Assembly (NCBI GenBank): GCA_002839355.1
Contig: PGXW01000015.1
Location: 1 to 64,000, forward strand
Direction of reading: 5' to 3'
Length of the DNA stretch: 64,000 nucleotides
DNA from: Spirochaetae bacterium HGW-Spirochaetae-2
GTDB lineage: Bacteria; Spirochaetota; Spirochaetia; Sphaerochaetales; Sphaerochaetaceae
Shown: positions 8,253-16,279 of the stretch, in pieces
Layout of the letters: every line of letters begins with the position of its first letter
How positions within the stretch are numbered: the stretch's first letter is position 1
Program-made: the position numbers and the translations under genes
Notes under the pieces: generated by a model
Seen by the model: only the letters and a program-made list of their open reading frames with translations
What the model was told of the DNA's origin: nothing
Databases searched by the model: none

Positions 8253-9347
8253 ATGGCAGACTATTTGGGAAAAAGTTGGACCAGGGAAGGTCTAAGAGCC
8301 TATATTTCGGATGAATCGGCCATAGCTGGTGCCAGTCCTTTTGTATTCAATGATGGGAAAGCTGCAGGAGTTCAAGGCATCGATGTCTATACTGGAAGTG
8401 GCCTTGCATTTCAAGTGATTCCTGGAAGGGCTATGGATATCTATGGATGCAGCTATAAGGGCATTCCCCTGCAATTCACATCTGCGACTGGTATGACTTC
8501 ACCAGGTTATTATGAAGAGCCGGGGTTGAATTGGCTGAGGACGTTCTTCGGTGGACTACTTTCCACATGTGGTATCACCAATAGTGGAGCACCCTCCACA
8601 GACAATGGAAATGCATTTGGTCTCCATGGTCGGATTGGAAACGCCGGTGCTGAGCATGTTTCGATTTCTCAAAAGTGGATTGGGGATGAATACGTTATCT
8701 CGATTTCGGGAAGAATGCGAGAAGCCTTTGTAATGGGCGAAAACTTGACCTTGACCCGAACGATATCGACAAGGCTTGGATCCAATACGATACGTATCGA
8801 GGATGCGATTGAGAATCGTGGTTTTGAGCCACAACCGCTTATGATGCTGTACCATTTCAATTTTGGGTTCCCGTTGCTTTCGGAAAAATCAAGAATTGTA
8901 ATCCCAAGCAAGGCAACAACGCCTCGAGACAAGCAATCGGAAGTGGATAATGGTGTATCCGAGTGTTTTGAATATCCCAAGCCGACCCAAGGATATAAAG
9001 AGAAAGTGTTTTTCCATTCCGTTGGAGCTGAATCCGACGGGAAGACCTTTGTGGCATTGGTCAATCCGGATATTCAGGGAAAACCCTTGGCAATCATGTT
9101 GCGTTACAATCGCAATGAATTGCCCCAATTGACCGAATGGAAAATGCCTGGGAAAGGCTGTTATGTTTGTGGTTTGGAACCTGGTACAGTCAATCCGATA
9201 GGTAGGGCGAAAGCACGCGAAACCAAACTCCTACCAATGCTGGGTCCACAAGAAGTGTACAATGTTGCAGTCGAATTGGAAGTTTTGGATTCAATCGACA
9301 AGATCAATGGATTGGACGTGTATGCCAAGTCGTTGAGGAACTCTTAA
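8253..9347 (+). CDS. DUF4432 family protein, galactose-mutarotase-like fold
   Basis: This 364-residue protein resembles the DUF4432 branch of the aldose-1-epimerase superfamily. The family-like motifs are VIPGRAMDI near residue 53, a GLHGRIGNAG stretch near residue 128, and MLYHFNFGFPLL near residue 198. DUF4432 proteins often sit in sugar-catabolic operons; their reaction is not generally established and epimerisation or mutarotation is the best guess. It follows the permease by 21 bases with an AAGGAGA ribosome site, so it probably acts on the imported sugar. Confidence 0.75.
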   Translation: MADYLGKSWTREGLRAYISDESAIAGASPFVFNDGKAAGVQGIDVYTGSGLAFQVIPGRAMDIYGCSYKGIPLQFTSATGMTSPGYYEEPGLNWLRTFFGGLLSTCGITNSGAPSTDNGNAFGLHGRIGNAGAEHVSISQKWIGDEYVISISGRMREAFVMGENLTLTRTISTRLGSNTIRIEDAIENRGFEPQPLMMLYHFNFGFPLLSEKSRIVIPSKATTPRDKQSEVDNGVSECFEYPKPTQGYKEKVFFHSVGAESDGKTFVALVNPDIQGKPLAIMLRYNRNELPQLTEWKMPGKGCYVCGLEPGTVNPIGRAKARETKLLPMLGPQEVYNVAVELEVLDSIDKINGLDVYAKSLRNS

Positions 9348-9370
9348 GTATTCCCATACGGAGGTTTGTA

Positions 9371-10588
9371 ATGGAACAATCAGAGATTTCCCACATAGTT
9401 AAGGAAGCATTGAAAACCCATGATGGTTTGTTGCGGATGCGACCGAGCTGGGTAGCCAGGACCTTTCTCGAACCGGGAAAGCGGTTGGGGTTGAAGGAAC
9501 ATGAATACCCTGTGGGCAAACGGGGTTTTATCTGTGAACGATGGTTGGGCTCGGAGACAGAAGTCGACAACGAGGTGAAATTTAAAAACGAAGGGTTGTC
9601 GCTGTTGGATATCCCCGGTCATGATATTTTGCTTCGGGATGCGGTTCAGGCTACAAAGGCGGAGATCTTGGGAGCTGAATATGCAAAAACCCACAAGAAC
9701 CTCCTCAGGCTTGCCAAGATCTATGACTACAAGGGAAGGATCTTTTACCATTTTCATCAAACACAAGAGGAAGCGTCAAAAGTGGGTGCTACCTCGAAGG
9801 AAGAAGCCTACTATTATCCGGAAGGTGTTGATTTGGGACCACATCCAGAGACATTCTTCGGGGTGCATCCATATATTGTGGAGCAGAACAAGCAATATGA
9901 GATATTGCTGCCTTGTCTCAAAAAGTGGGATAGCGAATTGATACTCCAGCATTCAAGGGCATATTTGAACGTTCCTGGCGAGGGTTTCCATCTGCCAGCT
10001 GGTGTATTGCATGCTCCGGGTTCTGCCCTAACAATTGAATTGCAGGAACCTTCGGATGTCATGTCGGTTTTCCAATCCAATGTTGAGGGGAAGCAAATTT
10101 CCAAAGAGTTGCTGTTCAAGGATGTGGAAAAGAAAGTTGTGCAGGAAAAACAGGAGAAGGCTGTTTTGGACCAGCTCAATTGGGATATCAATGGGGACCC
10201 GTATTTCTATGAAAATCGTCATACTCCCCCAATCCTGATTGAAGAGACGGCGACCGATGAAAGTCAAGAATATTGGATATACTATAATACTACACGCTTC
10301 AGCGGGAAAAAGTTGGTAGTCAAACCCCACAAGAAGGTTTTAAGCAAAGATATGGGTGTCTACAATATTCTTGTCTGGAAAGGTCGTGGCAAGGCTGACG
10401 AGCTGTTGGTCGAAGGGCAGAATTTCGGGAAAGATGAATTGTTGGTTGTAGACGAAAAAGCCCGCAAGGGAGTCGTATACGAAAACACTGGCGATACCGA
10501 CTTGGTGATTCTAAAATTCTTTGGACCGGATATAAACAATTCGGTTATTCCATTCATTCCAAAATACCCGGAACAAAAGAAATCTTAA
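9371..10588 (+). CDS. Cupin-type sugar (phosphate) isomerase-like protein, related to type I phosphomannose isomerase
   Basis: This 405-residue protein has histidine-rich cupin motifs recalling ManA: FYHFHQ near residue 124, HPETFFGVHP near 157, and LPAGVLHAPGSALTIELQEPSD near 210-230, which parallels the ManA metal and substrate region. A second cupin-like domain follows. ManA proteins interconvert mannose-6- and fructose-6-phosphate. In this setting a lyxose-, ribose- or deoxy-sugar isomerase is equally likely, and I do not assign a substrate. It is 23 bases after the DUF4432 gene, within the same operon. Confidence 0.6.
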   Translation: MEQSEISHIVKEALKTHDGLLRMRPSWVARTFLEPGKRLGLKEHEYPVGKRGFICERWLGSETEVDNEVKFKNEGLSLLDIPGHDILLRDAVQATKAEILGAEYAKTHKNLLRLAKIYDYKGRIFYHFHQTQEEASKVGATSKEEAYYYPEGVDLGPHPETFFGVHPYIVEQNKQYEILLPCLKKWDSELILQHSRAYLNVPGEGFHLPAGVLHAPGSALTIELQEPSDVMSVFQSNVEGKQISKELLFKDVEKKVVQEKQEKAVLDQLNWDINGDPYFYENRHTPPILIEETATDESQEYWIYYNTTRFSGKKLVVKPHKKVLSKDMGVYNILVWKGRGKADELLVEGQNFGKDELLVVDEKARKGVVYENTGDTDLVILKFFGPDINNSVIPFIPKYPEQKKS

Positions 10589-10601
10589 TAAGGAGAGGAT
10601 T

Positions 10602-11990
10602 ATGAAAAAGCCAAAAATTGGACTATTGGGAATCATGCATGGACTTTACGATGAAAAGCAACCGGAAATTACCGCTCAACAGGAAAAATTTGCTAGAGAG
10701 GTAATTGGGAAACTTTCTGATAGAGCCGATATCACTTTCAAGAAAGCAGCAAAAACCAGAACCCAAATAGAAGAGACTGTCGCGGAATATAATAACGGTG
10801 GATATGATGGCATCATGATTATTATGCTTCTGTATAGTCCAGGCTTTACGTTGATTGGAGCATTGAGGGAGAACAGACTTCCTGTGATGCTCGCAAATGT
10901 CCAACCATTACCAGTGGTGACTACCGACTGGGATTGGAGTCGATTGACTACGAACCAAGGTATCCACGGAGCACAAGACACTGCAAATATGTTGTTACAT
11001 GCGGGAATAAAGCCAGCGATAATTACTGAGGATTGGAAAAGTGACGCCTTCAAGGAATTTTTCACCGATTGGGCGAAAGCAGCTCAAACCCACAACGCCC
11101 TTAAGAAAATGCGCTTGGCTGTTTTCGGTAGAATGAAAGGGATGGGAGATATAGTCGGCAATGATGAGAAATTCTATCGGATGATCGGCCCCGAGGTCTT
11201 TTTTGAGGGTATTGGTGACATCTACAAATTGATGCAAGAAGTGACTGACAAACAGATTGCGGAAAGCATAGCCGAGGACAAGAAGAATTTCCAGGTTGAT
11301 CCCAAGTTGACACTTGAAAGACATCAGTATGCGGCGAGGATGCAATTGGCCTTCGAGCGGTTCCTGATAGAGAATCGTTTCAATGGATTCAGTGCGAATT
11401 TTGGAGTTTTCGCTGAGGATGGAAGGTTCAAGCAAATCAATATGTTGGCTGCCTCGAACCTCATGGCAAAAGGTTATGCCTATTCGAACGAAGGTGATGT
11501 GCATACTGCTGCCTTGGTAGGTGCTGGTCACATACTTGTTGGGGATGCACATTTTACGGAAATGTATTCTCTTGACTATGAGAAGGATTCCGCTTTGATG
11601 AGTCATATGGGAGAAGGAAACTGGAAAATTGCCCGAAAAGATCGCCCGATCAAATTGATCGACAGGGAACTGGAGATTGGCGGATTGGATAATCCGCCGA
11701 CAGTAGTCTTCAGCGCTCAACCGGGACCTGGGACTTTGGTCTCTTTGGCTCCTCTCGATGATGTTGATTACCGTCTGGTGATTTGCAACGGATCAATTCT
11801 CGATACACCCGAGTATAAGAATGTTCCAATGACATATTTCCATTTCAAGCCTGACACTGGTATCAGGAGTGCAATGGATAATTGGATGCGATACGGTGGA
11901 ACCCACCACCAGACCCTTACTCTGGGGACTTATGGAAGAAGGTGGGAAATGTTGTGTGACATGTTAAAGATCGCATACGAGAAAGTGTAA
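10602..11990 (+). CDS. L-arabinose/L-fucose isomerase-like protein
   Basis: This 462-residue protein has the fucose/arabinose isomerase fold. Four metal and catalytic positions of the AraA type can be matched: the glutamate in NEGDVHTA, the glutamate in FTEMYSLDY, the histidine in SHMGEGNW and the first histidine in GGTHHQTL. AraA-type enzymes turn an aldopentose into a ketopentose with Mn2+. It lies 13 bases after the cupin gene and before a sugar kinase, the usual isomerase-then-kinase order of pentose pathways. A strong terminator follows. It is diverged from AraA proper, so the substrate may be another pentose or deoxy-sugar. Confidence 0.75.
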   Translation: MKKPKIGLLGIMHGLYDEKQPEITAQQEKFAREVIGKLSDRADITFKKAAKTRTQIEETVAEYNNGGYDGIMIIMLLYSPGFTLIGALRENRLPVMLANVQPLPVVTTDWDWSRLTTNQGIHGAQDTANMLLHAGIKPAIITEDWKSDAFKEFFTDWAKAAQTHNALKKMRLAVFGRMKGMGDIVGNDEKFYRMIGPEVFFEGIGDIYKLMQEVTDKQIAESIAEDKKNFQVDPKLTLERHQYAARMQLAFERFLIENRFNGFSANFGVFAEDGRFKQINMLAASNLMAKGYAYSNEGDVHTAALVGAGHILVGDAHFTEMYSLDYEKDSALMSHMGEGNWKIARKDRPIKLIDRELEIGGLDNPPTVVFSAQPGPGTLVSLAPLDDVDYRLVICNGSILDTPEYKNVPMTYFHFKPDTGIRSAMDNWMRYGGTHHQTLTLGTYGRRWEMLCDMLKIAYEKV

Positions 11991-12009
11991 GCGGGAATGG
12001 GTTTTGCAG

Positions 12010-12051
12010 CGTGGATGTCTGGGCTGGTAAGAAGCCGACATCCACGTTTTT
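12010..12051 (+). terminator. Rho-independent terminator after the isomerase gene
   Basis: CGTGGATGTC (12010-12019) pairs perfectly with GACATCCACG (12037-12046), followed by TTTTT. It ends the importer/isomerase operon. Confidence 0.88.
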
Positions 12052-12117
12052 CTATTGGACATAAGCCCTGTTCCTATTATGGATGGAGATTTTATCGATT
12101 GTATTCGGGAGGAATTG

Positions 12118-13635
12118 ATGGAAAAGAAATATGTGATGGCGATTGATCAAGGAACCACTGGAACCCGAGTCATCTTGTTCGATCATGAGGGACAAGTCCA
12201 TTCGACAGCTTATCATGAGATAAAACAGATATATCCGCATCCTGGTTGGGTTGAGCACAATCCAGTGGAGTATTGGGAAACAGTACTGGATTGTACCCGG
12301 GAGATATTGGCCGAAGGTAGGGCGAAAATTGAGGAAATTGCCTGCATCGGAATAACAAACCAGCGTGAAACAACAATATTATGGGACAAAATTACCGGTG
12401 AACCGTACTATAATGCCATCGTTTGGCAATGTAGAAGGAGTGCGGAAATCTGCGAGACCTTGAAAGAGAAGGGATATGAGCCAACAATCCGCAAGAAGAC
12501 CGGTCTCGTGGTGGACGCCTATTTTTCTGGAACAAAGATTCGATGGATCTTGGACAATGTTCCCGGAATAATGGATCGGATCAGGGAGAACCGTGTCTGC
12601 ATGGGCACAATCGATTCGTATCTTATCTGGAAACTGAGTGGAGGGGCTTCCCATGTAACCGATTACAGCAATGCCTCGCGAACAATGCTTCTTGATGTAC
12701 ACAATCTTTCTTGGGACCAGGAGTTGCTGGATATGTTGGATATTCCCGCTTCGATCCTCCCCGAATTGAAACCGAATAGCGGGCATATGGCAACAACATC
12801 TGCCAAGGTTTTTTTCGGACAGGAAATTCCAATCTCCGGATCAGCTGGCGACCAGCATGCGGCTACTTTCGGGCAGACCTGTTTTGAAAAGGGAATGGCA
12901 AAGAATACATATGGTACCGCTCTGGCCTTGATGATGAATATCGGCGAGACGTTTGTTCCTTCCAAGCATGGGCTAACCACAGATTTGCTCTGGAATATAC
13001 ATGGCAAGACCTCGTATGGATTTGAGGGTGTGATTTTTATTGGTGGTGCTGCTGTACAGTGGTTGCGGGACGGATTGAAGATCATTGAAAGTGCATCCAT
13101 GTGCGATCGGCTTGCCGAGAAAGTTCCGGATACCGGCGATTTGTACCTGGTTCCTGCATTTACGGGACTTTGTGCTCCGTATTGGGATATGTATGCGCGA
13201 GGTCTCCTCATCGGAATAACCCGCGGGACCACACAGGAACATATCGCCAGAGCTGCTTTGGAATCGATGGCCTATCAGACGAGAGATGTTGTCGATGCAA
13301 TGGTGAAAGATTCCCGAGTCACTCCCGAAACCTTGCGGGTGGATGGTGGTGCCTCGAAAAGTGATTTCCTGATGCAATTCCAATCCGACATCCTAGGTAT
13401 CCCTGTAGAACGTCCTGTGGTTTCGGAGATGGCTGCACGTGGAGCCGCATACCTGGCAGGACTGGGGATAGGCTTTTGGAGTGACCTGAAGGAATTGAGT
13501 CGACATTGGAAGCGTGAGCGTCTTTTTGAGCCAACGATAAGCGTCGATCAACGGGAAAGCCTGTACGACGGATGGCGAGAAGCAGTCAACCGATCCCTAC
13601 AGTGGGACAATAGGAGCAAATTGAAAATAAAGTGA
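12118..13635 (+). CDS. FGGY-family carbohydrate kinase, glycerol-kinase-like
   Basis: This 505-residue protein is collinear with glycerol kinase. The ATP motif DQGTTGTR, the substrate arginine and glutamate in NQRETT, the tyrosine in DAYFSGTK and the catalytic aspartate in SGSAGDQHA are all present. The loop that carries the fructose-1,6-bisphosphate site in E. coli GlpK (KGGTR region) is missing, so that feedback is probably absent. It sits between a pentose-isomerase-like gene and the BMC operon, so it may phosphorylate a keto-sugar rather than glycerol. GGGAGG lies five bases before the chosen ATG. It follows a terminator, so it needs its own, weak-looking promoter near 12055-12083. Confidence 0.82.
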   Translation: MEKKYVMAIDQGTTGTRVILFDHEGQVHSTAYHEIKQIYPHPGWVEHNPVEYWETVLDCTREILAEGRAKIEEIACIGITNQRETTILWDKITGEPYYNAIVWQCRRSAEICETLKEKGYEPTIRKKTGLVVDAYFSGTKIRWILDNVPGIMDRIRENRVCMGTIDSYLIWKLSGGASHVTDYSNASRTMLLDVHNLSWDQELLDMLDIPASILPELKPNSGHMATTSAKVFFGQEIPISGSAGDQHAATFGQTCFEKGMAKNTYGTALALMMNIGETFVPSKHGLTTDLLWNIHGKTSYGFEGVIFIGGAAVQWLRDGLKIIESASMCDRLAEKVPDTGDLYLVPAFTGLCAPYWDMYARGLLIGITRGTTQEHIARAALESMAYQTRDVVDAMVKDSRVTPETLRVDGGASKSDFLMQFQSDILGIPVERPVVSEMAARGAAYLAGLGIGFWSDLKELSRHWKRERLFEPTISVDQRESLYDGWREAVNRSLQWDNRSKLKIK

Positions 13636-13648
13636 TAATTTTTTAACA
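13633..13648. promoter_or_regulatory. Operator-like palindrome, one mismatch (SDR, upstream copy)
   Basis: TGATA-ATTTTT-TAACA begins within the last codons of the kinase and overlaps its stop. It matches the island palindrome at 9 of 10 arm positions. Confidence 0.4.
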
Positions 13649-13706
13649 TAAAATGATAAGTATTATTACTATTTACGTAATATGAGATAATATTAACAAA
13701 ATAGTA

Positions 13707-13734
13707 TTGACATTGTTATAAAATTAACTACAAT
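13707..13734 (+). promoter_or_regulatory. SDR promoter with operator between -35 and -10
   Basis: TTGACA (13707-13712), 16 bases, TACAAT (13729-13734). The spacer holds TGTTA-TAAAAT-TAACT (13714-13729), one mismatch from the island palindrome, in the classic repressor position. Confidence 0.6.
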
Positions 13735-13781
13735 TAGTTAAGTGGTGTTGGATAAGACTGTTGTTTACTTAGGAGGAATGT

Positions 13782-14436
13782 ATGCGACCTGATAGGTTTG
13801 TTGATAAGGTTGCCTTTATTACTGGTGGCGGGCAAGGTATGGGGCAACAGCTGGCAATCGATATGGCGAAGGAAGGCGCACGGGTTGTTGTCGTGGATAT
13901 CGATGTTCAAGGTTTGGAGGAAACGAGAACTCTTCTCGAAGAACAGAATTCCGATTATTTGATTATCGAGTGCGATATTTCGGACGATGTCCAGGTTGCA
14001 AAAGCAATCGGAAAAACTATTGGGAAGTATAGTCGATTGGATATCCTGGTAAACAATGCCGGCTTGTTGCGGAATGCAACAATCGAGGAAACAACCAACG
14101 ATTTGATCGATAAGACGATCGATATCAATATCAAGGGGATTCTATACGCAATTCGTGAAGTAACTCCAATCATGAAGCGTCAATCATATGGACGTATTGT
14201 AAATGTTTCCTCGATCACTGGTTACCTGCAACGCGATCGCCCCACATGCAGTCATGACAAAGATGATGTACTACTGGGACGATGCGAAGAAAGATGCGAT
14301 GGCAGAGAAGATTCCAGTGAAGCGACTTGGTACTGTGAAGGACATGTCCAATCTGATGATGTTCTTATCCTCGGATGATGCTTCCTTCATAAATGGAGAG
14401 GTCGTCAATATAAACGGTGGATACTATATGGACTAG
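13782..14436 (+). pseudogene. Short-chain dehydrogenase/reductase broken by an internal deletion
   Basis: The 5' frame gives a normal SDR start: the NAD motif TGGGQGMG, the NNAG motif in DILVNNAGLL, and GRIVNVSSITG with the catalytic serine. At that point the frame changes. The rest of the family continues from about 14227 in another frame (CNAIAPHAVMTKMM through the C-terminal INGEVVNINGG). The part between, about 38-40 residues with the catalytic YxxxK, is absent, so some 110-120 bases are missing. The in-frame product is a 198-residue chimera. The gene has a strong promoter and a GGAGG site, so it was functional recently. An assembly error cannot be excluded. Confidence 0.8.
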
Positions 14437-14452
14437 GATGGTATTTTTTTAA

Positions 14453-14474
14453 TGATAATGTTTATGAATTATCA
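14453..14474. promoter_or_regulatory. Inverted repeat upstream of the BMC operon
   Basis: TGATAAT (14453-14459) and ATTATCA (14468-14474) are perfect 7-base arms eight bases apart, 37 bases upstream of the BMC -35. It could be a second regulator site; the role is unknown. Confidence 0.3.
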
Positions 14475-14487
14475 GAAAATGTGAAAA

Positions 14488-14503
14488 TGTTATAGAAGTT
14501 ACA
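14488..14503. promoter_or_regulatory. Operator-like palindrome, one mismatch (BMC operon)
   Basis: TGTTA-TAGAAG-TTACA ends seven bases before the BMC operon -35. It links the microcompartment operon to the DeoR regulon. Confidence 0.55.
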
Positions 14504-14510
14504 ATAAAAA

Positions 14511-14540
14511 TTGACTTTGGTGCTTTTCGGATGGTATAAT
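14511..14540 (+). promoter_or_regulatory. Promoter of the BMC operon
   Basis: TTGACT (14511-14516), 18 bases, perfect TATAAT (14535-14540). It is the only evident promoter for the ten genes to 20772. Confidence 0.65.
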
Positions 14541-14609
14541 GGTAGCAAATCTAGTGCAATGGAATGGAACGGGTAACTTCTGAAGTTAAAAATGAAAAGG
14601 GGTAAAAGT

Positions 14610-15248
14610 ATGGGGGTAGATCTTAGAACTTATGTTTTTCTGGATTCGCTTCAATCGCAAATGGCATCGTTTATTTCAACAATCTCAAAAGGATATTTCC
14701 CTGTAGCGGAGCAAGCATGCGCCATCTTGGAAATATCACCGGGAATCGAGATAAACCGAGTAACCGACATTGCTCTCAAAGCGACTGATGTCAAGCCAGG
14801 GATTCAAATTGTAGAACGATTGTTCGGTTTGCTGGAAGTTCATTCCGATAGCCAGGCAGATGTCAGACAAGCAGGTGAAGCGGTACTTAAAGCCTTGGGG
14901 TTGAATGAGGAAGATCGGATAAAGCCACAAATTCTGACTAGTCAACTAATCAAGAATATGAGTGATCACCATTGCCAGTTGATCAATAAAGTTAGACACG
15001 GAAATATGGTGCTTCGTGGCGATACCCTGTATGTCCTTGAGTTGCAGCCCGCCGCATATGCCTTCTATGCCGCCAACGAAGCGGAAAAGGCCTCCCATAT
15101 CAATATTGTCGAGGTGGTCGGTTATGGAAGTTACGGCAGGGTCTATATCTCGGGGAATGAAGCGGAGGTTCTTATTAGCAAAGAGATTGTTGAGAGTAGG
15201 ATCGCTTCGTTGTCTGGTAGGGTTTTGAGTGATAAGAGCAAGGAATAA
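14610..15248 (+). CDS. BMC-T shell protein (tandem BMC domains)
   Basis: This 212-residue protein has two BMC folds in one chain. The first includes ACAILEISPG and FGLLEVHSD; the second includes LYVLELQPAAYAFYAANEAEK and VEVVGYGSYGRVYISG. Such proteins form pseudohexamers that occupy shell facets and often have a gated pore for larger molecules. I chose the ATG at 14610, with AAGGGG seven bases upstream, over an ATG 18 bases earlier. It is the first gene of the microcompartment operon and the only BMC-T in it. The length matches the EutL/PduB class, though the residue-level subfamily is uncertain. Confidence 0.85.
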   Translation: MGVDLRTYVFLDSLQSQMASFISTISKGYFPVAEQACAILEISPGIEINRVTDIALKATDVKPGIQIVERLFGLLEVHSDSQADVRQAGEAVLKALGLNEEDRIKPQILTSQLIKNMSDHHCQLINKVRHGNMVLRGDTLYVLELQPAAYAFYAANEAEKASHINIVEVVGYGSYGRVYISGNEAEVLISKEIVESRIASLSGRVLSDKSKE

Positions 15249-15277
15249 CTAGGAATAACTTAAAAGGAGAACATGGT

Positions 15278-15580
15278 ATGGCGGAAATTTTTGATAGCGC
15301 ATTGGGTATGATCGAGACAAGGGGCTTCGCTGCGATGGTCGAAGCATCGGATGCAATGAGTAAGGCTGCGAAAGTTCAGCTGGTTGGATATCAACAGATT
15401 GGAGGCGGTTATGTGACTGCGATTGTCCGAGGTGATGTCGCTGCTGTCAGGGCCGCTATAGAGGCGGGAACTGTTGCCGCCCAGAAGGTTGGCGAAATTG
15501 TATCCTCCCACATAATTCCGAGACCGCACGCGATGGTCGATGAAGTATTGCCATTGGGTCGGCCCGAGAAGAAGAAGTAA
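15278..15580 (+). CDS. BMC-H hexameric shell protein (PduA/EutM/CcmK type)
   Basis: This 100-residue protein has the canonical Pfam00936 sequence: ALGMIETRGFAAMVEASDAM at the start, the RGDVAAVRAA helix and SSHIIPRPH near the end. Six copies tile the flat facets of the shell. The pore loop reads QIGGGYVTAIVRG rather than the usual KIGSGLVTVIVRG, so the central pore is lined by glycines and should differ in selectivity. It is the only BMC-H gene here and so must supply most of the shell. AAAGGAG precedes the start. Confidence 0.95.
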   Translation: MAEIFDSALGMIETRGFAAMVEASDAMSKAAKVQLVGYQQIGGGYVTAIVRGDVAAVRAAIEAGTVAAQKVGEIVSSHIIPRPHAMVDEVLPLGRPEKKK

Positions 15581-15654
15581 TGGATTTACGTCTATGATGT
15601 CAGATGAAATGCGTCCTTCGGGACGCATGTGTCTCTATCTGGAGGAATACTACA

Positions 15655-15963
15655 ATGGTGTTGGGGAGAGTTGTTGGAACGGTGGTGTCTACTGCAAAAG
15701 CTGAACAGCTTGAATCACTCAAGTTGCTCCTAGTCGAAAAAATATCAATTCCGAGCCTTGCAGGAGTCAATGATTTTGTTGTTGCGCTGGATTCTGTTGG
15801 AGCCAATGTCGGCGAAATCGTATTTTATGTCACAGGTTCCAGTGCACGGCTGACTGCTGTTTCCAAGGGGAAACCTTCCGATGCAACCATCGCAGCTATT
15901 GTCGACAATATTGACTTGTATGGGAACATGATCTATCGGAAGGATCAAAATCTTGAGGATTAG
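15655..15963 (+). CDS. BMC-P pentameric vertex protein 1 (EutN/CcmL)
   Basis: This 102-residue protein has the EutN/CcmL opening VLGRVVGTVVSTAKAEQLES and the closing SDATIAAIVDNID. Pentamers cap the twelve corners of a polyhedral shell. I chose the ATG at 15655, preceded by GGAGGA. The open frame runs further upstream, but the extension is not conserved. It is the first of four BMC-P paralogues in the operon. Confidence 0.92.
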   Translation: MVLGRVVGTVVSTAKAEQLESLKLLLVEKISIPSLAGVNDFVVALDSVGANVGEIVFYVTGSSARLTAVSKGKPSDATIAAIVDNIDLYGNMIYRKDQNLED

Positions 15964-15966
15964 TCT

Positions 15967-16254
15967 ATGAATTTTGCCAGGGTGTGCGGTTCGGTTGTCA
16001 GCAATACTCGTGACGAAAGCTATATCTCTTCGAGATTTATGCTAATCGAAAGTTGTGATTCGGAAGCAAAGGGTAGCGGAAGCTATCTGGTGGCTCTTGA
16101 TATTATCGATTCCCGACCGGGAGACATGGTGCTCGTTTGCCAGGGCAGTTCATGCAGGTGGACATTCGAGACGGAGAACTTGCCGGTCGATACGCTGATT
16201 GTCGGGATTGTCGATAGGGTGTACTCGGGGAATAAGACATTGTACCTCGGGTAA
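15967..16254 (+). CDS. BMC-P pentameric vertex protein 2 (EutN/CcmL), diverged
   Basis: This 95-residue protein has the EutN-like RVCGSVVSNTRDESYISSRF opening, the central LVALDIIDSRPGDMVLVCQG and the closing LIVGIVDRVYSG. It is more diverged from the other three, with a shortened central loop and several extra cysteines. It starts three bases after the previous stop, so translation is probably coupled. Confidence 0.88.
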   Translation: MNFARVCGSVVSNTRDESYISSRFMLIESCDSEAKGSGSYLVALDIIDSRPGDMVLVCQGSSCRWTFETENLPVDTLIVGIVDRVYSGNKTLYLG

Positions 16255-16279
16255 ACCATAGAACCAAGGAGATGTACTT

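Noticed and set aside
12118-13635. Simple glycerol kinase for glycerol use
   Set aside because: No glycerol facilitator or glycerol-3-phosphate dehydrogenase is nearby, and the gene lies between pentose-type isomerase and BMC genes. I kept the call at FGGY-family level.
14453-14474. Further DeoR operator before the BMC operon
   Set aside because: Read in the TGTTA-N6-TAACA frame it has two mismatches (TGTTT/TATCA). I listed it only as a separate inverted repeat.
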